Assembly (NCBI GenBank): GCA_022826945.1
Contig: JAJDTY010000042.1
Span: 1 to 64,000 of the forward strand
DNA from: Candidatus Binatia bacterium
GTDB lineage: Bacteria > Desulfobacterota > Binatia > Bin18
Direction of reading: 5' to 3'
Length of the DNA: 64,000 nucleotides
Position numbers and translations under genes: made by a program. The stretch's first letter is position 1. Each line of letters begins with the position of its first letter. Shown piece by piece: positions 29,818 through 41,085 of this stretch. The notes beneath the pieces are model-generated. The model was not told where the DNA came from and ran no database searches. It saw only the letters and a program-made list of their open reading frames with translations.

Positions 29818-32800
29818 GATTCCCTCCGTTCAGATAGGCTTTCAAGCACTGTGCCGTATAGGACTGCTGGTCCTGCCGCATGAGTTGCTGCGGTGGGCCG
29901 CTGGCCACAATATTACCGCCGGCGGCACCGCCCTCGGGTCCCAGGTCGATGATGTAGTCCGCTTCTTTGAGAATGTCGAGATTGTGTTCAATCGTTACAA
30001 CCGTATTACCCTTATCAATCAGACGATGAAGCGTATGGATCAGCTTTTCAATGTCGGCAAAATGGAGGCCAGTTGTTGGCTCGTCCAAGACATAGAGCGT
30101 TTTCCCGCGCGAGCGTTTAGCCAGCTCGTAGGCCAGTTTGATGCGCTGGGCTTCGCCCCCGGACAGCGTATTGCTGGCCTGTCCAAGTTTGATATAGCCC
30201 ATGCCGATATCGTTCAGCAGCTTCAGAGGCTGGGCGATCTTCGGCACCCCAATAAAAAACGTCGCCGCCTCTTCAATGGTCATGTCCAGCACATCGGCGA
30301 TGTTCTTGCCGTTATAGGCGATTTCCAGGGTCTCCTCGTTATAGCGTCTGCCACCACACACATCACAGGTGACGTAGACATCGGGCAGGAAGCTCATCTC
30401 CATTTTAATGCGTCCCTGTCCGGTACAGGTCTCGCAGCGCCCCCCTTTCACGTTAAAAGAGAACCGACCGGGTTTATAACCACGCAGCCGCGCATCGGGC
30501 AACAGCGAAAAGAGCTTGCGCACCTCGTCCCAGAAGCCCACATAGGACGCCGGGACCGAACGCGGGGTTTTCCCGATGGGCGATTGATCGACTTCGACCA
30601 CGCGCTCGATCCCCTCAGCATTGTCGATGCTGTCATGTAGACCGACCCGTCCGGCGTACAGCCCGAGTTTGCGTCGCAGCCCGTTGACCAGAACTTCCTG
30701 GACCAAGGAACTCTTGCCCGACCCGGACACCCCTGACACGCCCACCCACGTCCCGAGTGGAATATCAATGTCAATATTCTTCAGATTATTCTCGCGTACG
30801 CCCCGCAGATGCAGCCGCGGCCGGTCCTTAAGAGACCGGACCGGACCGAGCCGCGGGTGGGCCGAGGAGAGAAACTGTCCGGTGAGGGAGTCCGTGTTCC
30901 GGCGCAACTGTTGGGGTGAGCCGATGGCGACAACCTGGCCGCCATGCACCCCGGCACCTGGCCCCAGGTCGATCACTACGTCCGCATTCTCGATGGTCTG
31001 CTCGTCGTGTTCAACGACCAGCACGGTGTTGCCGCGCTCTTGCAAATTCCGCAGGGTATCAATCAGGCGGGCATTATCGCGCGGGTGCAGCCCAATGGTC
31101 GGTTCGTCCAGGATATAACACACCCCACACAGATTGGAGCCGAGCTGGGCGGCCAGACGAATACGCTGCGCCTCTCCGCCGGACAAGGTATCCGCGCGGC
31201 GGTCCAGGGACAGATAGGACAGGCCAACCTGATTAAGAAAGCTGAGTCTGGGGACGATTTCTTTGAGGATCGGTCGTCCGACGAGCGTGTCACGCTCGGA
31301 TAGAGTCAGGTCCTGCAGATGACTGAGGCAATCTGCTGCCGACAGACGCATCAGAGCCGGTAGCGACTGGTCACAGACCTGTACGGCCCGTGCGCGTGGA
31401 TTCAGACGCTCGCCTTGACACTCGGGACAGGCAGACTCACCCAGAAACTGCGACAGCGCATAGGATGAGCCCGTATCCTCGCCGTATTCGAGCGCTTCAT
31501 TCAGGATATCGAACGTCCCCTGTAGACCCTGATCGTTCCCGGAAAAGACCAGTTGGCGCTGCTCCGCGTTCAGTTCGCCAAACGGTCGTTCAACCGGAAC
31601 CCCCAGCTTCTTGAGTCCACGCAGGAGCTTGTTCTTCGCGCGTTTTAGCTCAGAACGTGCGAGCGGCAGCAGCGCGTCTTGTTTGAGGGACTTAGTCTCA
31701 TCCGGGACGACCAGTTCAGGGTCAAACTCCCATAAGAAGCCGGCGCCGGTGCACTCCGGACAGGCTCCCTGGCGGCTGTTAAAGGAAAACAGGCGAGGGT
31801 CGGGTTCCTCAAACCCGAGGCCGCAGGCGGCACAGAAGAGATGCTCGCTATAGGTCCGCTCGTCTTCGCCGCGCACATGCACCGCACCACTCCCAACCCG
31901 GAGGGCCGATTGGAGCAAAGCCTCGGTATCGCGTCGATTGCCGTTCGCACCATTCACCCGCGTTTGGCCAATCACAATATCGATGTCGTGCTCTTTATAG
32001 CGCTGCAAACTCAGACCCGGCTCAATAGTCGCCGTACGGCCGTCGATCCGCGCCTGCTTGAAGCCCAGTTTGCGCGCCCCGGCTAAAATATCCTTGTGAA
32101 AGCCCTTCCGACCCCGTACCACCGGAGCAAAAAATGTTGTTTCCTGGTCGTGAAAATCAGTCTGAATACGGGCCAGTATTTGACTTCGGCTCTGGGCCGC
32201 CAGCGGCGCGCCGCACTGCGTACAATGCTGGACACCGATCTTGGCGTACAGCAGCCGCAAGTAGTGCGACAGCTCGGTTACGGTGGCAACGGTCGAATTC
32301 CGCCCACCCCGACTCATGCGCTGCTCAATGGCAACCGTGGGTGGAATACCGGTCAGCAGATCAACATTGGGCCGGGCGAGGACTTTAATGAATTGCCGCG
32401 AGTAGGCGGACAGGCTGTCAATATAGCGCCGTTGGCCTTCTGCGTAGACCAGATCAAACACCAGCGTCGACTTGCCTGAGCCGGACAGGCCCGTCACCAC
32501 CACCATCTGGTCACGCGGAATATCAACCGAAATATCTTGCAGGTTGTGTTCCTTGGCTCCAATAATGGCAATGGACCTGCCGCTCCCCACCTCGGCGATA
32601 AGCGGCCGGGCCGGGGTCTTCGCTTTCCGCCGTTTGGGCCGCAGGCGTCGTCCTGCGGCGCCTGAACCTAAGACTTCCTTCAGATAGCGTCCGGTATGCG
32701 AGGCCCGAACCTGGGCGACCTCCTCCGGCGTTCCCGTGGCCACAATCGTCCCGCCCCCATCTCCCCCTTCGGGCCCGAGGTCTATCAGATAGTCGGCGTA

Positions 32801-35464
32801 TTTAATGACCTCCAGGTTGTGCTCAATGATCAGGACCGAATGGCCGCATTCAACGAGTTGATCAAACGCATTGAGCAGTTTCTGTATATCGGCAAAATGC
32901 AGACCGGTTGTTGGTTCATCAAAGATGAACAGCGTGCCGTGGTCAGCGGAGTCTTTGGAGCGCTCCTTCGCAATATGCGTTGCCAGCTTCAGCCGCTGGG
33001 CCTCACCACCGGACAGCGTAGTCAGCGCCTGGCCCAGACGCATATACTCCAGCCCGACCGCGGCCAGCGAAGACAGCCGGCGCTTGAGATCCTTTTGCTC
33101 GCCAAAAAATTCCAGGGCTTCGGCAACGGTAAAATTCAAAATATCGGCCAGACTCTTGCCCTTATAGCGGACCTCCAACACCTCGTCCCGAAAACGTCTG
33201 CCCTGACACTCGGGACAGGGGACGTAGACGTCCGAGAGAAACTGCATCTCGACCTTTTCAAAGCCCTCGCCTTTGCACGACTCGCAGCGTCCGCCCTCAA
33301 CATTGAACGAGAAGGTACTCGGCGTATAACCACGGACCCGCGCCAACTCGGTTTGCGACAAGAGCCGCCGCACCGTGTCAAACGCCTTGGTGTAGGTGAG
33401 CAGGTTGGCGCGCGGCGTCGTGCCAATGGCCGACTGATCGACAAAAATAATGTCGGCCAACTGGTCGCCGCCCAGGATGGCACGACACGCACCCGGGATA
33501 CCGACCGGCTCCCCGCGCTGCTTTTTGAGGCCACGATACAGCACGTCTTCCACCAGCGTCGATTTGCCCGAGCCGGACACGCCGGTCATACACACCAGAC
33601 AGCCAAGCGGAATGGGAACATCGATATCCTGGAGATTATGCGCGCTTGCCCCTTGGACGGTCAGCCTAGATTTTTTCTTGATAGGCCGGCGTTTCTGCGG
33701 AAGCGGAATGGCCAGCCGTCCAGACAGGTATTGACCGGTCAACGACTGCTTGTCTTTGAGCAGCTTGGCATACGGCCCGTTGAATACGATCTCACCGCCT
33801 TTTTCACCGGCCAGGGGTCCCAGGTCGATGACATTATCGGTCTCGCGAATAATCTCCGGATCGTGCTCGACCACAACGACAGTATTCCCGTTGTCGCGCA
33901 GGTCTTGCAGAATACGAACCAGACGCTGGCTATCGCGCGGATGCAACCCGATTGACGGTTCGTCCAGGATATAGAGGGTGTTGACCAGAGCGGAACCAAT
34001 CGCCGTAGTAAGATCCACGCGTTCCAGCTCACCGCCGGACAGGGTGCGGGATTGCCGGTCCAGGGTCAGGTATTCCACGCCGACCTCAACCAGATAGCGC
34101 AGGCGTTTCCGAATCTCATCCAGCATGAGTTGGGCGACCTGCTCCTGGTAGGCGGTCAGCTTGAGGGCGGCAAAGAATCCCGCGCACGCCCCGATGCTCA
34201 TCAGGTTGATGTCGGCCAGGGTTTTGCCCCCAACCCGATACAGCAAGCTCTCCGGTTTGAGGCGCGCGCCCTGACAGTCTTCGCACGGGAAGTAGCCCCG
34301 GTAGCGGGCCAGAAAAACGCGCACATGCATTTTATACGTTTTGGTTTCCAGCCACTTGAACCAGCCCCGGACGCCGTAGTAGTCATCATCGCCTTCCATG
34401 ATGGCCTGCTGTTGCTCCTGGCTGAGCGCCTGCCAGGCCACATCGGTCGGGATGTCATGTTGCTCACAAAAGGAAAACAGCTCGCGCCGCTCCCACTGTG
34501 CCGCCTTGATCCGCCAGGGCTTAATAGCTCCCAGTTTCAGCGTCAGGGTCGGATCGGGGACGATCAGCTCCGGATCAATATCGATCGTGCGGCCAAACCC
34601 ACGGCAGGTATCACACGCGCCGAGCGGGCTATTGAACGAGAACATGTTCGGCACGGGCTCTTGATAGGCGATACCACACGCCGCGCACTCAAGCTGGTCC
34701 GAGAACGGCACAGCGGCATTGTCCTCGTCGGGAAAAATCAGCGTCAGGCGGCCCTTGCCATACTGAAAGGCTTGTTCGCATGAATCGTGGATACGCTTTT
34801 TGGAACGAGTGGTTAGGGTCAGACGATCAACCAGAACGGTGCAGGTTTCCGGCTCCGTCTCGGGTCGGTCTGCCAATTCCTGAATATCGACCGGCTTACC
34901 AGCCACAACGATCCGATGGAAACCGGACTGCAACAGACCATTGCGGACTTCTTCCCAGGGCAGGCTGGCCGGCGTTGACACGCTGAACGTGACGAGAAAG
35001 CGGCAGCCGTCCGGCTTTTCTCTGCGTAGCTTTTTATACACCGATTCGGCCGAATCGCGCTCCACCGGCTGGCCGCATTCCCGGCAGTACAAGCTGCCTA
35101 TTTTGGCAAACAGAAGCTTGAGGTGATCATGCAGCTCGGTCATGGTCCCGACGGTTGAACGCGAGGTTCGCACCGGCCGGTTCTGGTCAATGGCAATGGC
35201 CGGCAGAATACCGTCAATACGCTCGACCTGGGGCTTGTCCATCCGGTCGAGAAACTGCCGCGCATAGGCCGAGAAGCTCTCAACGTAGCGACGCTGGCCC
35301 TCGGCGTACAAGATATCGAAAGCCAGACTCGACTTGCCCGACCCACTGACTCCGGTCACCACCGTCAGTTGGTGCAGGGGAATCTGCACATCGATGTTTT
35401 TGAGATTGTTCTGGCGCGCACCAGTTACCCGAATCGAGCCACCACCCGTCCCGTTGGTTTCCAA
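29798..35464 (-). CDS. uvrA: Double-length UvrA (two UvrA units fused)
   Basis: UvrA finds bulky DNA lesions and loads UvrB in excision repair; it normally works as a dimer of about 940 residues. This chain is 1888 residues and holds two complete, diverged UvrA units (about 1-945 and 958-1888). It has four Walker A motifs of GxSGSGKS type (first K44), four LSGGE signatures, four DEPxxGLH Walker B regions and the CxxC zinc modules of both halves ([31 protein letters not shown]). TTG 35464 is the likely start, with GGAGGG 5 nt upstream. The fused form is known in some bacteria. No uvrB or uvrC is nearby. Confidence 0.95.
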   Translation of the reverse strand: METNGTGGGSIRVTGARQNNLKNIDVQIPLHQLTVVTGVSGSGKSSLAFDILYAEGQRRYVESFSAYARQFLDRMDKPQVERIDGILPAIAIDQNRPVRTSRSTVGTMTELHDHLKLLFAKIGSLYCRECGQPVERDSAESVYKKLRREKPDGCRFLVTFSVSTPASLPWEEVRNGLLQSGFHRIVVAGKPVDIQELADRPETEPETCTVLVDRLTLTTRSKKRIHDSCEQAFQYGKGRLTLIFPDEDNAAVPFSDQLECAACGIAYQEPVPNMFSFNSPLGACDTCRGFGRTIDIDPELIVPDPTLTLKLGAIKPWRIKAAQWERRELFSFCEQHDIPTDVAWQALSQEQQQAIMEGDDDYYGVRGWFKWLETKTYKMHVRVFLARYRGYFPCEDCQGARLKPESLLYRVGGKTLADINLMSIGACAGFFAALKLTAYQEQVAQLMLDEIRKRLRYLVEVGVEYLTLDRQSRTLSGGELERVDLTTAIGSALVNTLYILDEPSIGLHPRDSQRLVRILQDLRDNGNTVVVVEHDPEIIRETDNVIDLGPLAGEKGGEIVFNGPYAKLLKDKQSLTGQYLSGRLAIPLPQKRRPIKKKSRLTVQGASAHNLQDIDVPIPLGCLVCMTGVSGSGKSTLVEDVLYRGLKKQRGEPVGIPGACRAILGGDQLADIIFVDQSAIGTTPRANLLTYTKAFDTVRRLLSQTELARVRGYTPSTFSFNVEGGRCESCKGEGFEKVEMQFLSDVYVPCPECQGRRFRDEVLEVRYKGKSLADILNFTVAEALEFFGEQKDLKRRLSSLAAVGLEYMRLGQALTTLSGGEAQRLKLATHIAKERSKDSADHGTLFIFDEPTTGLHFADIQKLLNAFDQLVECGHSVLIIEHNLEVIKYADYLIDLGPEGGDGGGTIVATGTPEEVAQVRASHTGRYLKEVLGSGAAGRRLRPKRRKAKTPARPLIAEVGSGRSIAIIGAKEHNLQDISVDIPRDQMVVVTGLSGSGKSTLVFDLVYAEGQRRYIDSLSAYSRQFIKVLARPNVDLLTGIPPTVAIEQRMSRGGRNSTVATVTELSHYLRLLYAKIGVQHCTQCGAPLAAQSRSQILARIQTDFHDQETTFFAPVVRGRKGFHKDILAGARKLGFKQARIDGRTATIEPGLSLQRYKEHDIDIVIGQTRVNGANGNRRDTEALLQSALRVGSGAVHVRGEDERTYSEHLFCAACGLGFEEPDPRLFSFNSRQGACPECTGAGFLWEFDPELVVPDETKSLKQDALLPLARSELKRAKNKLLRGLKKLGVPVERPFGELNAEQRQLVFSGNDQGLQGTFDILNEALEYGEDTGSSYALSQFLGESACPECQGERLNPRARAVQVCDQSLPALMRLSAADCLSHLQDLTLSERDTLVGRPILKEIVPRLSFLNQVGLSYLSLDRRADTLSGGEAQRIRLAAQLGSNLCGVCYILDEPTIGLHPRDNARLIDTLRNLQERGNTVLVVEHDEQTIENADVVIDLGPGAGVHGGQVVAIGSPQQLRRNTDSLTGQFLSSAHPRLGPVRSLKDRPRLHLRGVRENNLKNIDIDIPLGTWVGVSGVSGSGKSSLVQEVLVNGLRRKLGLYAGRVGLHDSIDNAEGIERVVEVDQSPIGKTPRSVPASYVGFWDEVRKLFSLLPDARLRGYKPGRFSFNVKGGRCETCTGQGRIKMEMSFLPDVYVTCDVCGGRRYNEETLEIAYNGKNIADVLDMTIEEAATFFIGVPKIAQPLKLLNDIGMGYIKLGQASNTLSGGEAQRIKLAYELAKRSRGKTLYVLDEPTTGLHFADIEKLIHTLHRLIDKGNTVVTIEHNLDILKEADYIIDLGPEGGAAGGNIVASGPPQQLMRQDQQSYTAQCLKAYLNGGNHGARTD

Positions 35465-35720
35465 TCCTGCCCTCCACGTATAGCAATCAGTGGCCAGGTC
35501 GAGATGTGGGGTCCACCTCTACCGCCGGACCGTTGCCTCCTTCATACTGAGCCGAGCCGGTTCCGTCTAGTCAGGCCGACAATTTCTCATTATTAATGGC
35601 GCGAATAGGTATCTTCCTAGCCGAGCTAGCAGACTATAGTCTCTCATATGTTTGGTGTTTTACCTCACGGCGAGGAAACAATATTGAGATCGAGAAGAGA
35701 AGCCAGAGAGGAGACATATA
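35465..35720. other. Divergent intergenic region, uvrA / TPR gene
   Basis: It holds the upstream regions of both genes. A perfect 12-bp palindrome AGACTATAGTCT (35631-35642) and a CTAG-CCGAG-CTAG repeat (35617-35629) sit close together and could be an operator. I found no clear promoter and no CTGT-N8-ACAG SOS box. Confidence 0.4.
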
Positions 35721-37385
35721 GTGAGACAATCATATATTTGGATTTGGTTAACGTTTTTCTACCTGTTTATTTTAGCGGAGCCTGTTTACTCCGAAGAGCA
35801 GAATACGGCGGCTACAGCGGGTGATGCACCAGTCCCTTTGTTCGAGGACCTGGGCACCTACCACCATCCTATCACTACAAAGTCAGAACTGGCTCAGCGT
35901 TATTTTAATCAGGGCTTTCGATTAGTGTATGGCTTCAACCATAATGAAGCGATTCGGGCCTTTAAGGAAGTCATTCGGCTCGACCCGAACTGTGCTATGG
36001 GCTATTGGGGGATGGCGCTCGCGCTAGGCCCGAACATCAATGATCCAATGCCAGCGGAGCGCGGCAAACAGGCTTTTGAGGCTATTCAGCAGGCCATCGC
36101 CCGAGCGCGTTACGCTGGAGACCACGAGCGCGCCTATATTGAGGCACTGGCCACACGCTATGTCTCTGATCCAGAAAAAGCAGATCGGAAAGAACTGGAC
36201 CGGGCCTATGCAGAATCCATGCGTGGCTTGCACCAACGCTACCCCAACGATCTCGATGCTGCCACTTTGTTTGTAGCGTCCCTCATGAACGTTCGCCCCT
36301 GGGATTACTGGGCAGCTGATAGTCAACCGAAAGAGGGCACCCTGGAACTCGTTGCCGCGCTCGAAAGTGTGCTGGAACGCGACCCGGATCATATTGGGGC
36401 TATTCATTACTACATCCATGCGGTTGAAGCTTCCTCGCAGCCAGAGCGCGCGCTCCCCTACGCACGACGGCTAGCGGCCCAGATTCCAGGCGCAGGCCAC
36501 CTTGTCCACATGCCTTCCCATATCTACAACCGGGTCGGGCTGTACGAAGAGGCAGGCGATAGCAATGTGCGGGCGGTTGAGGTGGATGAAGCCTATATCG
36601 AGCAAGAACAGCCGCAGGGCATCTACCCGCTGATGTATTATCCGCACAATATAGACTTCCTGTGGTCAGCGCGGCAAATGTCAGGCCGCAGTGCAGAAGC
36701 GATTGATGCGGCCCGCAAGTTGGCCGCTCGTACCACACCAGAAGTGGCCCGCATGGTCCCGCCGTTAGAAGGCTGGACCGCTATGCCGCTATGTGCCCTC
36801 GTCCGGTTTGGCAAATGGGCCGATATTCTCAATGAGCCACAACCCCCGGAAGACCTCCTGTATATGACAGCACTCTGGCATTATGCCCGCGCTCTGGCTT
36901 TTACGGCAAAAGACAAAATTGAAGACGCGCAAAAAGAACAGGGAAAGTTAGCGGCTATCGCTCAGGATATCCCTGAAGATCACATGATGATGGGCCGGAA
37001 TGCCGCCACCAAGCTCCTCTCTATTGCATCGCATGTGGTAGCTGGCGAGTTGGCGGCCAAGCAGGGTCGAACCGACCAGGCAGTCAGCCACCTCGAATCC
37101 GCCGTTCGCGTGCAGGATACGCTGGCTTATAACGAGCCGCCGGCCTGGTATTACCCGGTCCGCCAGAACTTGGGCGCCGTCCTGCTCACTGCGGGGAGGT
37201 CCGCCGAAGCAGAGCAAGTGTATCGTAAAGACCTTGAACAGTATCCTGACAATGGCTGGTCGCTATACGGCTTGTCCCGGAGTTTGCAGGCCCAAGGTCG
37301 GAAGAAAGACGCCGAAGCCGCCACCGAACGGTTCAAAAAATCCTGGAGTAAAGCAGATGTGGAACTGACGGCCTCTCGATTTTGA
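35721..37385 (+). CDS. Secreted tetratricopeptide-repeat protein
   Basis: A 554-residue protein with a signal peptide (hydrophobic residues 7-22, cleavage likely after VYS) and TPR-like helical repeats across the chain. FNHNEAIRAFKEVIRLDPNC is a clear TPR unit; further ones lie near 215-250 and 480-540. HYYIHAVEASSQPERAL and HLVHMPSHIYNRVGLYEEA recall a TPR family common in environmental bacteria, whose function is not known to me. GTG 35721 is preceded by GAGGAGA. It is divergent from uvrA and probably periplasmic. Confidence 0.8.
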   Translation: MRQSYIWIWLTFFYLFILAEPVYSEEQNTAATAGDAPVPLFEDLGTYHHPITTKSELAQRYFNQGFRLVYGFNHNEAIRAFKEVIRLDPNCAMGYWGMALALGPNINDPMPAERGKQAFEAIQQAIARARYAGDHERAYIEALATRYVSDPEKADRKELDRAYAESMRGLHQRYPNDLDAATLFVASLMNVRPWDYWAADSQPKEGTLELVAALESVLERDPDHIGAIHYYIHAVEASSQPERALPYARRLAAQIPGAGHLVHMPSHIYNRVGLYEEAGDSNVRAVEVDEAYIEQEQPQGIYPLMYYPHNIDFLWSARQMSGRSAEAIDAARKLAARTTPEVARMVPPLEGWTAMPLCALVRFGKWADILNEPQPPEDLLYMTALWHYARALAFTAKDKIEDAQKEQGKLAAIAQDIPEDHMMMGRNAATKLLSIASHVVAGELAAKQGRTDQAVSHLESAVRVQDTLAYNEPPAWYYPVRQNLGAVLLTAGRSAEAEQVYRKDLEQYPDNGWSLYGLSRSLQAQGRKKDAEAATERFKKSWSKADVELTASRF

Positions 37386-37507
37386 TCAGCAAAACCAACG
37401 GCAATCTTCCAGAAATCCCCATAACAATCTCTCCTCACCCACGCCTTGACATACCGCCAGGAGTGAGGGGAGTTTCATCTTATCCATCTATTCTCCTCTC
37501 CACCTCC

Positions 37508-38845
37508 ATGTCACACTCACCTCAACGCCTCCTCTTTGTTACCGAGCCGGGCATGGGCCATGTCCATCCGTTACTGCCGGTGATGCAGACCCTCCAGGCC
37601 AAGGGCCACGCCGTTGCCTTGGCCACCAGTCGGCTGTATCAGGAGCGCATCGAGCGCGAGGGCCTGCCATTCTATCCCCTCGGCCCCCACTACTCCGAAG
37701 AACGTTTAGAGGAATTTTTTCCGCCCATTCGCTATCTACGCGTCCATTATCTGCGCGTGAGCTACGACTTTTTACGCATCTTCATGGCCTCAATCCCCAT
37801 GCGTATCCCGGAACTCCAGCAGATCGCTCGGGTCTTTCAGCCCAGCGTTGTGGTGGCCGGGCCGTTGACCTTTGCCGCCCAGCTTTTTTGCGAGCGGCAG
37901 GCACTGCCGTGGGCCGTGCTGAGCCCCATGACCCACTTCATGTCCCCGAGCCTGCACGCCCCTCCGGCCGGCTTTCCGCGCGTTAAGACCATACCTGCGG
38001 CCCTCCGCGTTCCCTATCTGCTCGGACTCAAAGGCGCGCTGAGCGCGGCCACAGCACTAATGGCTCCGTGGCGCTTTACCTTGAATCGCTATCGCCGCCA
38101 GCTGAGTCTCCCTTCCCATGCTGATCCCCTCTCCCCACACGTCGTCGCTCCATACTTACTCATCCATACCTGTAGTCGGGAATACGATTACAACCGGCCC
38201 GACCTGCCGCCCCAGGTGCATTACGTTGGTCCGTCGGTATGGGACCGGCCGATTGACTGGCAAACGCCGAGTTGGCTGGCGGAGGTACCACAGGGAAGGC
38301 CGTTAGTGTACGTCAGCCTTGGTACGGTTTTTAATACGCGCCTGAGCATCTTCCGGAAAATTATTCGCGCCCTCGGTCAGCTCGACGTCTTCGGGCTGGT
38401 TGTTACCGGCCCCGGTTGCCCACCCGATCTTTTTTCGGCGGCTCCATCCAACGTGCGCATCGAGTCGTATATCCCGCAGACGGTGCTTCAAGCAGAGCCG
38501 AAAACCCGCCCGGCCCTGATCATTTCACACGGTGGGGTGAACACCGTACTGACCGCATTGTCCGACGGGATTCCGCTGCTGTGCATCCCCCTCGGCGCAG
38601 ACCAGCCCGATAATGCCCAGCGCTGCGTAGATGCCAGCGCCGGTCTGCGGCTGGACCGGCGCCTGTTGACGACCGCCCGCCTCAAACGCGCCATCCGCAC
38701 CCTGCTCAGCCAGCCCGCTTTCACCCGCCGGGCAGAGCAGATGCAACACACCCTGCGTCGGCACAACGGGCCCGAGGAAGCCGCAGACCTTATTCTTCGC
38801 CTGGCTGAAACTAGGACAGCAGTCCACCGCACCTCCCTTGACTAG
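37508..38845 (+). CDS. GT1-family (YjiC/MGT-like) glycosyltransferase
   Basis: A 445-residue GT-B enzyme of the UDP-glycosyltransferase type that adds sugars to small lipophilic acceptors such as macrolides or terpenoids. The N-terminal domain starts LLFVTEPGMGHVHPLLPV with the catalytic-type His in GMGHVHP. The C-terminal donor domain has LVYVSLGTVF and IISHGGVNTVLTALSDGIPLLCIPLGADQPDNA, the MGT signature. ATG 37508 was chosen; the open frame back to 37382 lacks similarity. The acceptor is unknown. No biosynthetic cluster is evident around it. Confidence 0.88.
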   Translation: MSHSPQRLLFVTEPGMGHVHPLLPVMQTLQAKGHAVALATSRLYQERIEREGLPFYPLGPHYSEERLEEFFPPIRYLRVHYLRVSYDFLRIFMASIPMRIPELQQIARVFQPSVVVAGPLTFAAQLFCERQALPWAVLSPMTHFMSPSLHAPPAGFPRVKTIPAALRVPYLLGLKGALSAATALMAPWRFTLNRYRRQLSLPSHADPLSPHVVAPYLLIHTCSREYDYNRPDLPPQVHYVGPSVWDRPIDWQTPSWLAEVPQGRPLVYVSLGTVFNTRLSIFRKIIRALGQLDVFGLVVTGPGCPPDLFSAAPSNVRIESYIPQTVLQAEPKTRPALIISHGGVNTVLTALSDGIPLLCIPLGADQPDNAQRCVDASAGLRLDRRLLTTARLKRAIRTLLSQPAFTRRAEQMQHTLRRHNGPEEAADLILRLAETRTAVHRTSLD

Positions 38846-38907
38846 GGAGCAGTGGTTCTCTTTCGGTACGCGACGGGGTATAGCAAGGGAAAGAAGAAGG
38901 AGTACCC

Positions 38908-39495
38908 ATGACCACACTGCTCGGTATTTCAGGCAGTCTCACGGCCGGCGGCAGTACTCGGACCGTTGTCGATGCCGCGCTGGCAGCCGCGCAAGCACAC
39001 GCCCCGGATATCACGACCGACGTGATCGATCTGCGTGACGTGACCATCTCTTTTTGTGACGGACGACCACCCGAAGACTACCCGGACGATACACCCCAGG
39101 TGCTGGCGCGTATCCAAGACGCCGACGCCTACATCATCGGCACGCCTATCTATCGGGGTTCCTACACCGGAACCCTCAAGAATCTGCTTGACCATATTCC
39201 GGTTGAAGCCTTTATGGGTAAGGTCGTGGGTTTGATCGGGAATGCCTATACCGACCATCACTACCTCAGCATCGACCAGGAGTTGAAGCCGGTATTGGCC
39301 TGGTTCAATATGCACATCGTCCCTGGGAGCGTGTATGTTCGAGCCGATCAGATGAAGGGCGGAGAGATTACCGATGAGCGCGTGCGGGACCACCTGCGTC
39401 AGCTCGGAGAGGCCGTCATCAGCCTGTGCCACAGCCTGAAAGACAGCCCCCAAGGCCCCCCGCCATTGGTCTTATGGCCTCGAAAGAAATCCTGA
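38908..39495 (+). CDS. NAD(P)H-dependent FMN reductase (SsuE/MsuE-like)
   Basis: A 195-residue flavodoxin-fold protein. GISGSLTAGGSTRTVVDAAL is the phosphate-binding loop for FMN, and GTPIYRGSYTGTLKNLLDHI is the conserved second loop. Such reductases supply reduced FMN to two-component monooxygenases for sulfonates or other substrates. No monooxygenase is adjacent. AGAAGGAG lies a few bases before ATG. Confidence 0.88.
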   Translation: MTTLLGISGSLTAGGSTRTVVDAALAAAQAHAPDITTDVIDLRDVTISFCDGRPPEDYPDDTPQVLARIQDADAYIIGTPIYRGSYTGTLKNLLDHIPVEAFMGKVVGLIGNAYTDHHYLSIDQELKPVLAWFNMHIVPGSVYVRADQMKGGEITDERVRDHLRQLGEAVISLCHSLKDSPQGPPPLVLWPRKKS

Positions 39496-39520
39496 ATTCT
39501 TCGATGTTGTGAAATCTAGG

Positions 39521-39558
39521 AGCGGGGGAGCACATACGCCTCCCCTGCCCGCTTTTCT
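39521..39558 (+). terminator. Probable terminator after the FMN reductase gene
   Basis: GCGGGGGAG (39522-39530) pairs with CTCCCC and CCCGC (39540-39552) with a small bulge, followed by a short T-rich tail TTTTCTT. Confidence 0.5.
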
Positions 39559-39612
39559 TGACGCCTGTCCGCTGGCGGCATACCTTAGCGCCCGACACAG
39601 GAGGAAGACCGG

Positions 39613-40611
39613 ATGCGGTTTGTGATCTTCGGGGCGGGCGCGGTCGGCAGTACGGTCGGGGCCCATCTCTCAAAAGCCGGAACGGATGTCCTGCTTATCG
39701 GGGACCCGCCTCATATTGAGAAAATCCAGACGAATGGACTGAAAATGTCGGGCAAGTACGGCGAGTTTGTGACCACGCCCCCAGCCTGTTCCGCTCTGAA
39801 CGATTGGCAGTTCCAACCTGACGATATCGTTTTCCTGTGTGTCAAAACCTATGACACTCCGGTTGCCCTTGAGCAGATGCGCGCCAAGGTCTCGCCCGAT
39901 ACTCCTATTTTCTGTCTCCAGAATACCATGACCAATGAAGAGTTGGCGGTCGAACATTTCAGCCATGTCTATGGCGCGGCTTTACATCTGGGGGCCCGTT
40001 TCATCTTTCCTGGTGAGGTTGGCCACCTGGGTGGCAATTCGTTGGTGATTGGCCGCTACCCCAACGGGCTCGACGAGACTGCGGAACAAGTCGTGACCGC
40101 CCTGCAAGCCGCCAACATGGGCGGGACGCTGACGGACGATATTCTGGCCTGCAAGTGGGCGAAATTCTGTATCAATCTGATGAACGCGCCGGCCGCAATT
40201 CTCGACCGCTCCGGGCCGGAGTTGCTGAACGACCCGGACTCGCGCCGCTTGTGCGGCGCCATGTTGGCAGAAGCCCAGCACGTCCTGGCCCGGGCCGAGA
40301 TCAAACTCAAAACCCTGCCCGGTGACCAGCCCCTGCCGGATATGGTCACAAACCTGGGTCGGACCGACTTTACCCCGCAGTCGTTGCCCGACCGCTCGAC
40401 CCATGTTTTCCCGTCCATGTGGCAGGATGTGTTCTGCCGACGGGGCAGAACGGAGGCATGTTATCTGAACGGTCGGGTTCACGAGATGGGCCAACAACTC
40501 GGAATCGCTACCCCGATCAACACCCTCCTCGCCCAAGTGGCTGACACGATGGCAGAGCGACGGGAACTGCCGGGCACGTATACGCTGTCTGATTTGCGCC
40601 ACATGCTGTAG
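39613..40611 (+). CDS. Ketopantoate reductase family protein
   Basis: A 332-residue protein of the PanE/ApbA family, which reduces 2-dehydropantoate to pantoate with NADPH. The N-terminal Rossmann motif is FGAGAVGSTVGAHL, and the catalytic Lys lies in DILACKWAKFCINLMNAP. An ILDRSGPELL segment and C-terminal helical domain follow. Its place among stand-alone oxidoreductases, with no panB/panC, leaves open a paralogous role. An AGGAGGA ribosome site precedes ATG. Confidence 0.82.
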   Translation: MRFVIFGAGAVGSTVGAHLSKAGTDVLLIGDPPHIEKIQTNGLKMSGKYGEFVTTPPACSALNDWQFQPDDIVFLCVKTYDTPVALEQMRAKVSPDTPIFCLQNTMTNEELAVEHFSHVYGAALHLGARFIFPGEVGHLGGNSLVIGRYPNGLDETAEQVVTALQAANMGGTLTDDILACKWAKFCINLMNAPAAILDRSGPELLNDPDSRRLCGAMLAEAQHVLARAEIKLKTLPGDQPLPDMVTNLGRTDFTPQSLPDRSTHVFPSMWQDVFCRRGRTEACYLNGRVHEMGQQLGIATPINTLLAQVADTMAERRELPGTYTLSDLRHML

Positions 40612-40639
40612 CCCACCGGTCACGCATCAGGATAGAGCC

Positions 40640-41059
40640 ATGCCACACCTGCCCTTTCATCTTGCCCTCCCGGTTCATGACCTGGAGGCTGCCCGGACAT
40701 TTTATGTTGACCTGCTGGGCTGTTCGGTTGGCCGCGAGAGCGCGACCTGGATTGATTTCAATTTTTTCGGACACCAAGTCACCACGCATCTTTCTCCTGA
40801 AGCACCCCAACCCGCGGCTACCAATCCGGTCGACGGCAAGCAGGTTCCGGTTCGGCATTTTGGGGTGATTCTCGACTGGAACGCCTGGCAGGCATTGGCT
40901 GAGCAATTGACGCAGGCCAGTGTCTCGTTCCTGGTCGAACCCGGTATTCGCTTTCGCGGCCAAGTGGGCGAGCAGGCCACCATGTTTCTACTGGACCCCA
41001 GCCAGAACGGACTGGAGTTCAAGGCGTTCCGAGATCAGGAACAAATTTTCGCTCGATAG
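40640..41059 (+). CDS. VOC-family (glyoxalase/dioxygenase-like) protein
   Basis: A 139-residue single vicinal-oxygen-chelate protein with paired beta-alpha-beta-beta-beta modules. Possible metal ligands are the His of FHLALPV, the His of VRHFGVIL and the Glu of NGLEFKAF. The length and the DLEAARTFYVDLLG helix are typical. It begins 28 bp after the ketopantoate-reductase-like gene and precedes the dehydrogenase, so the three may be cotranscribed. The substrate is unknown. Confidence 0.82.
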   Translation: MPHLPFHLALPVHDLEAARTFYVDLLGCSVGRESATWIDFNFFGHQVTTHLSPEAPQPAATNPVDGKQVPVRHFGVILDWNAWQALAEQLTQASVSFLVEPGIRFRGQVGEQATMFLLDPSQNGLEFKAFRDQEQIFAR

Positions 41060-41085
41060 GAACCAGTGAATAACAGGAGGACGCT

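Noticed and set aside
32696-33955. Long open frame on the plus strand (419 residues)
   Set aside because: It is antisense to the well-supported UvrA gene and shows no domain; high GC makes such shadows common.
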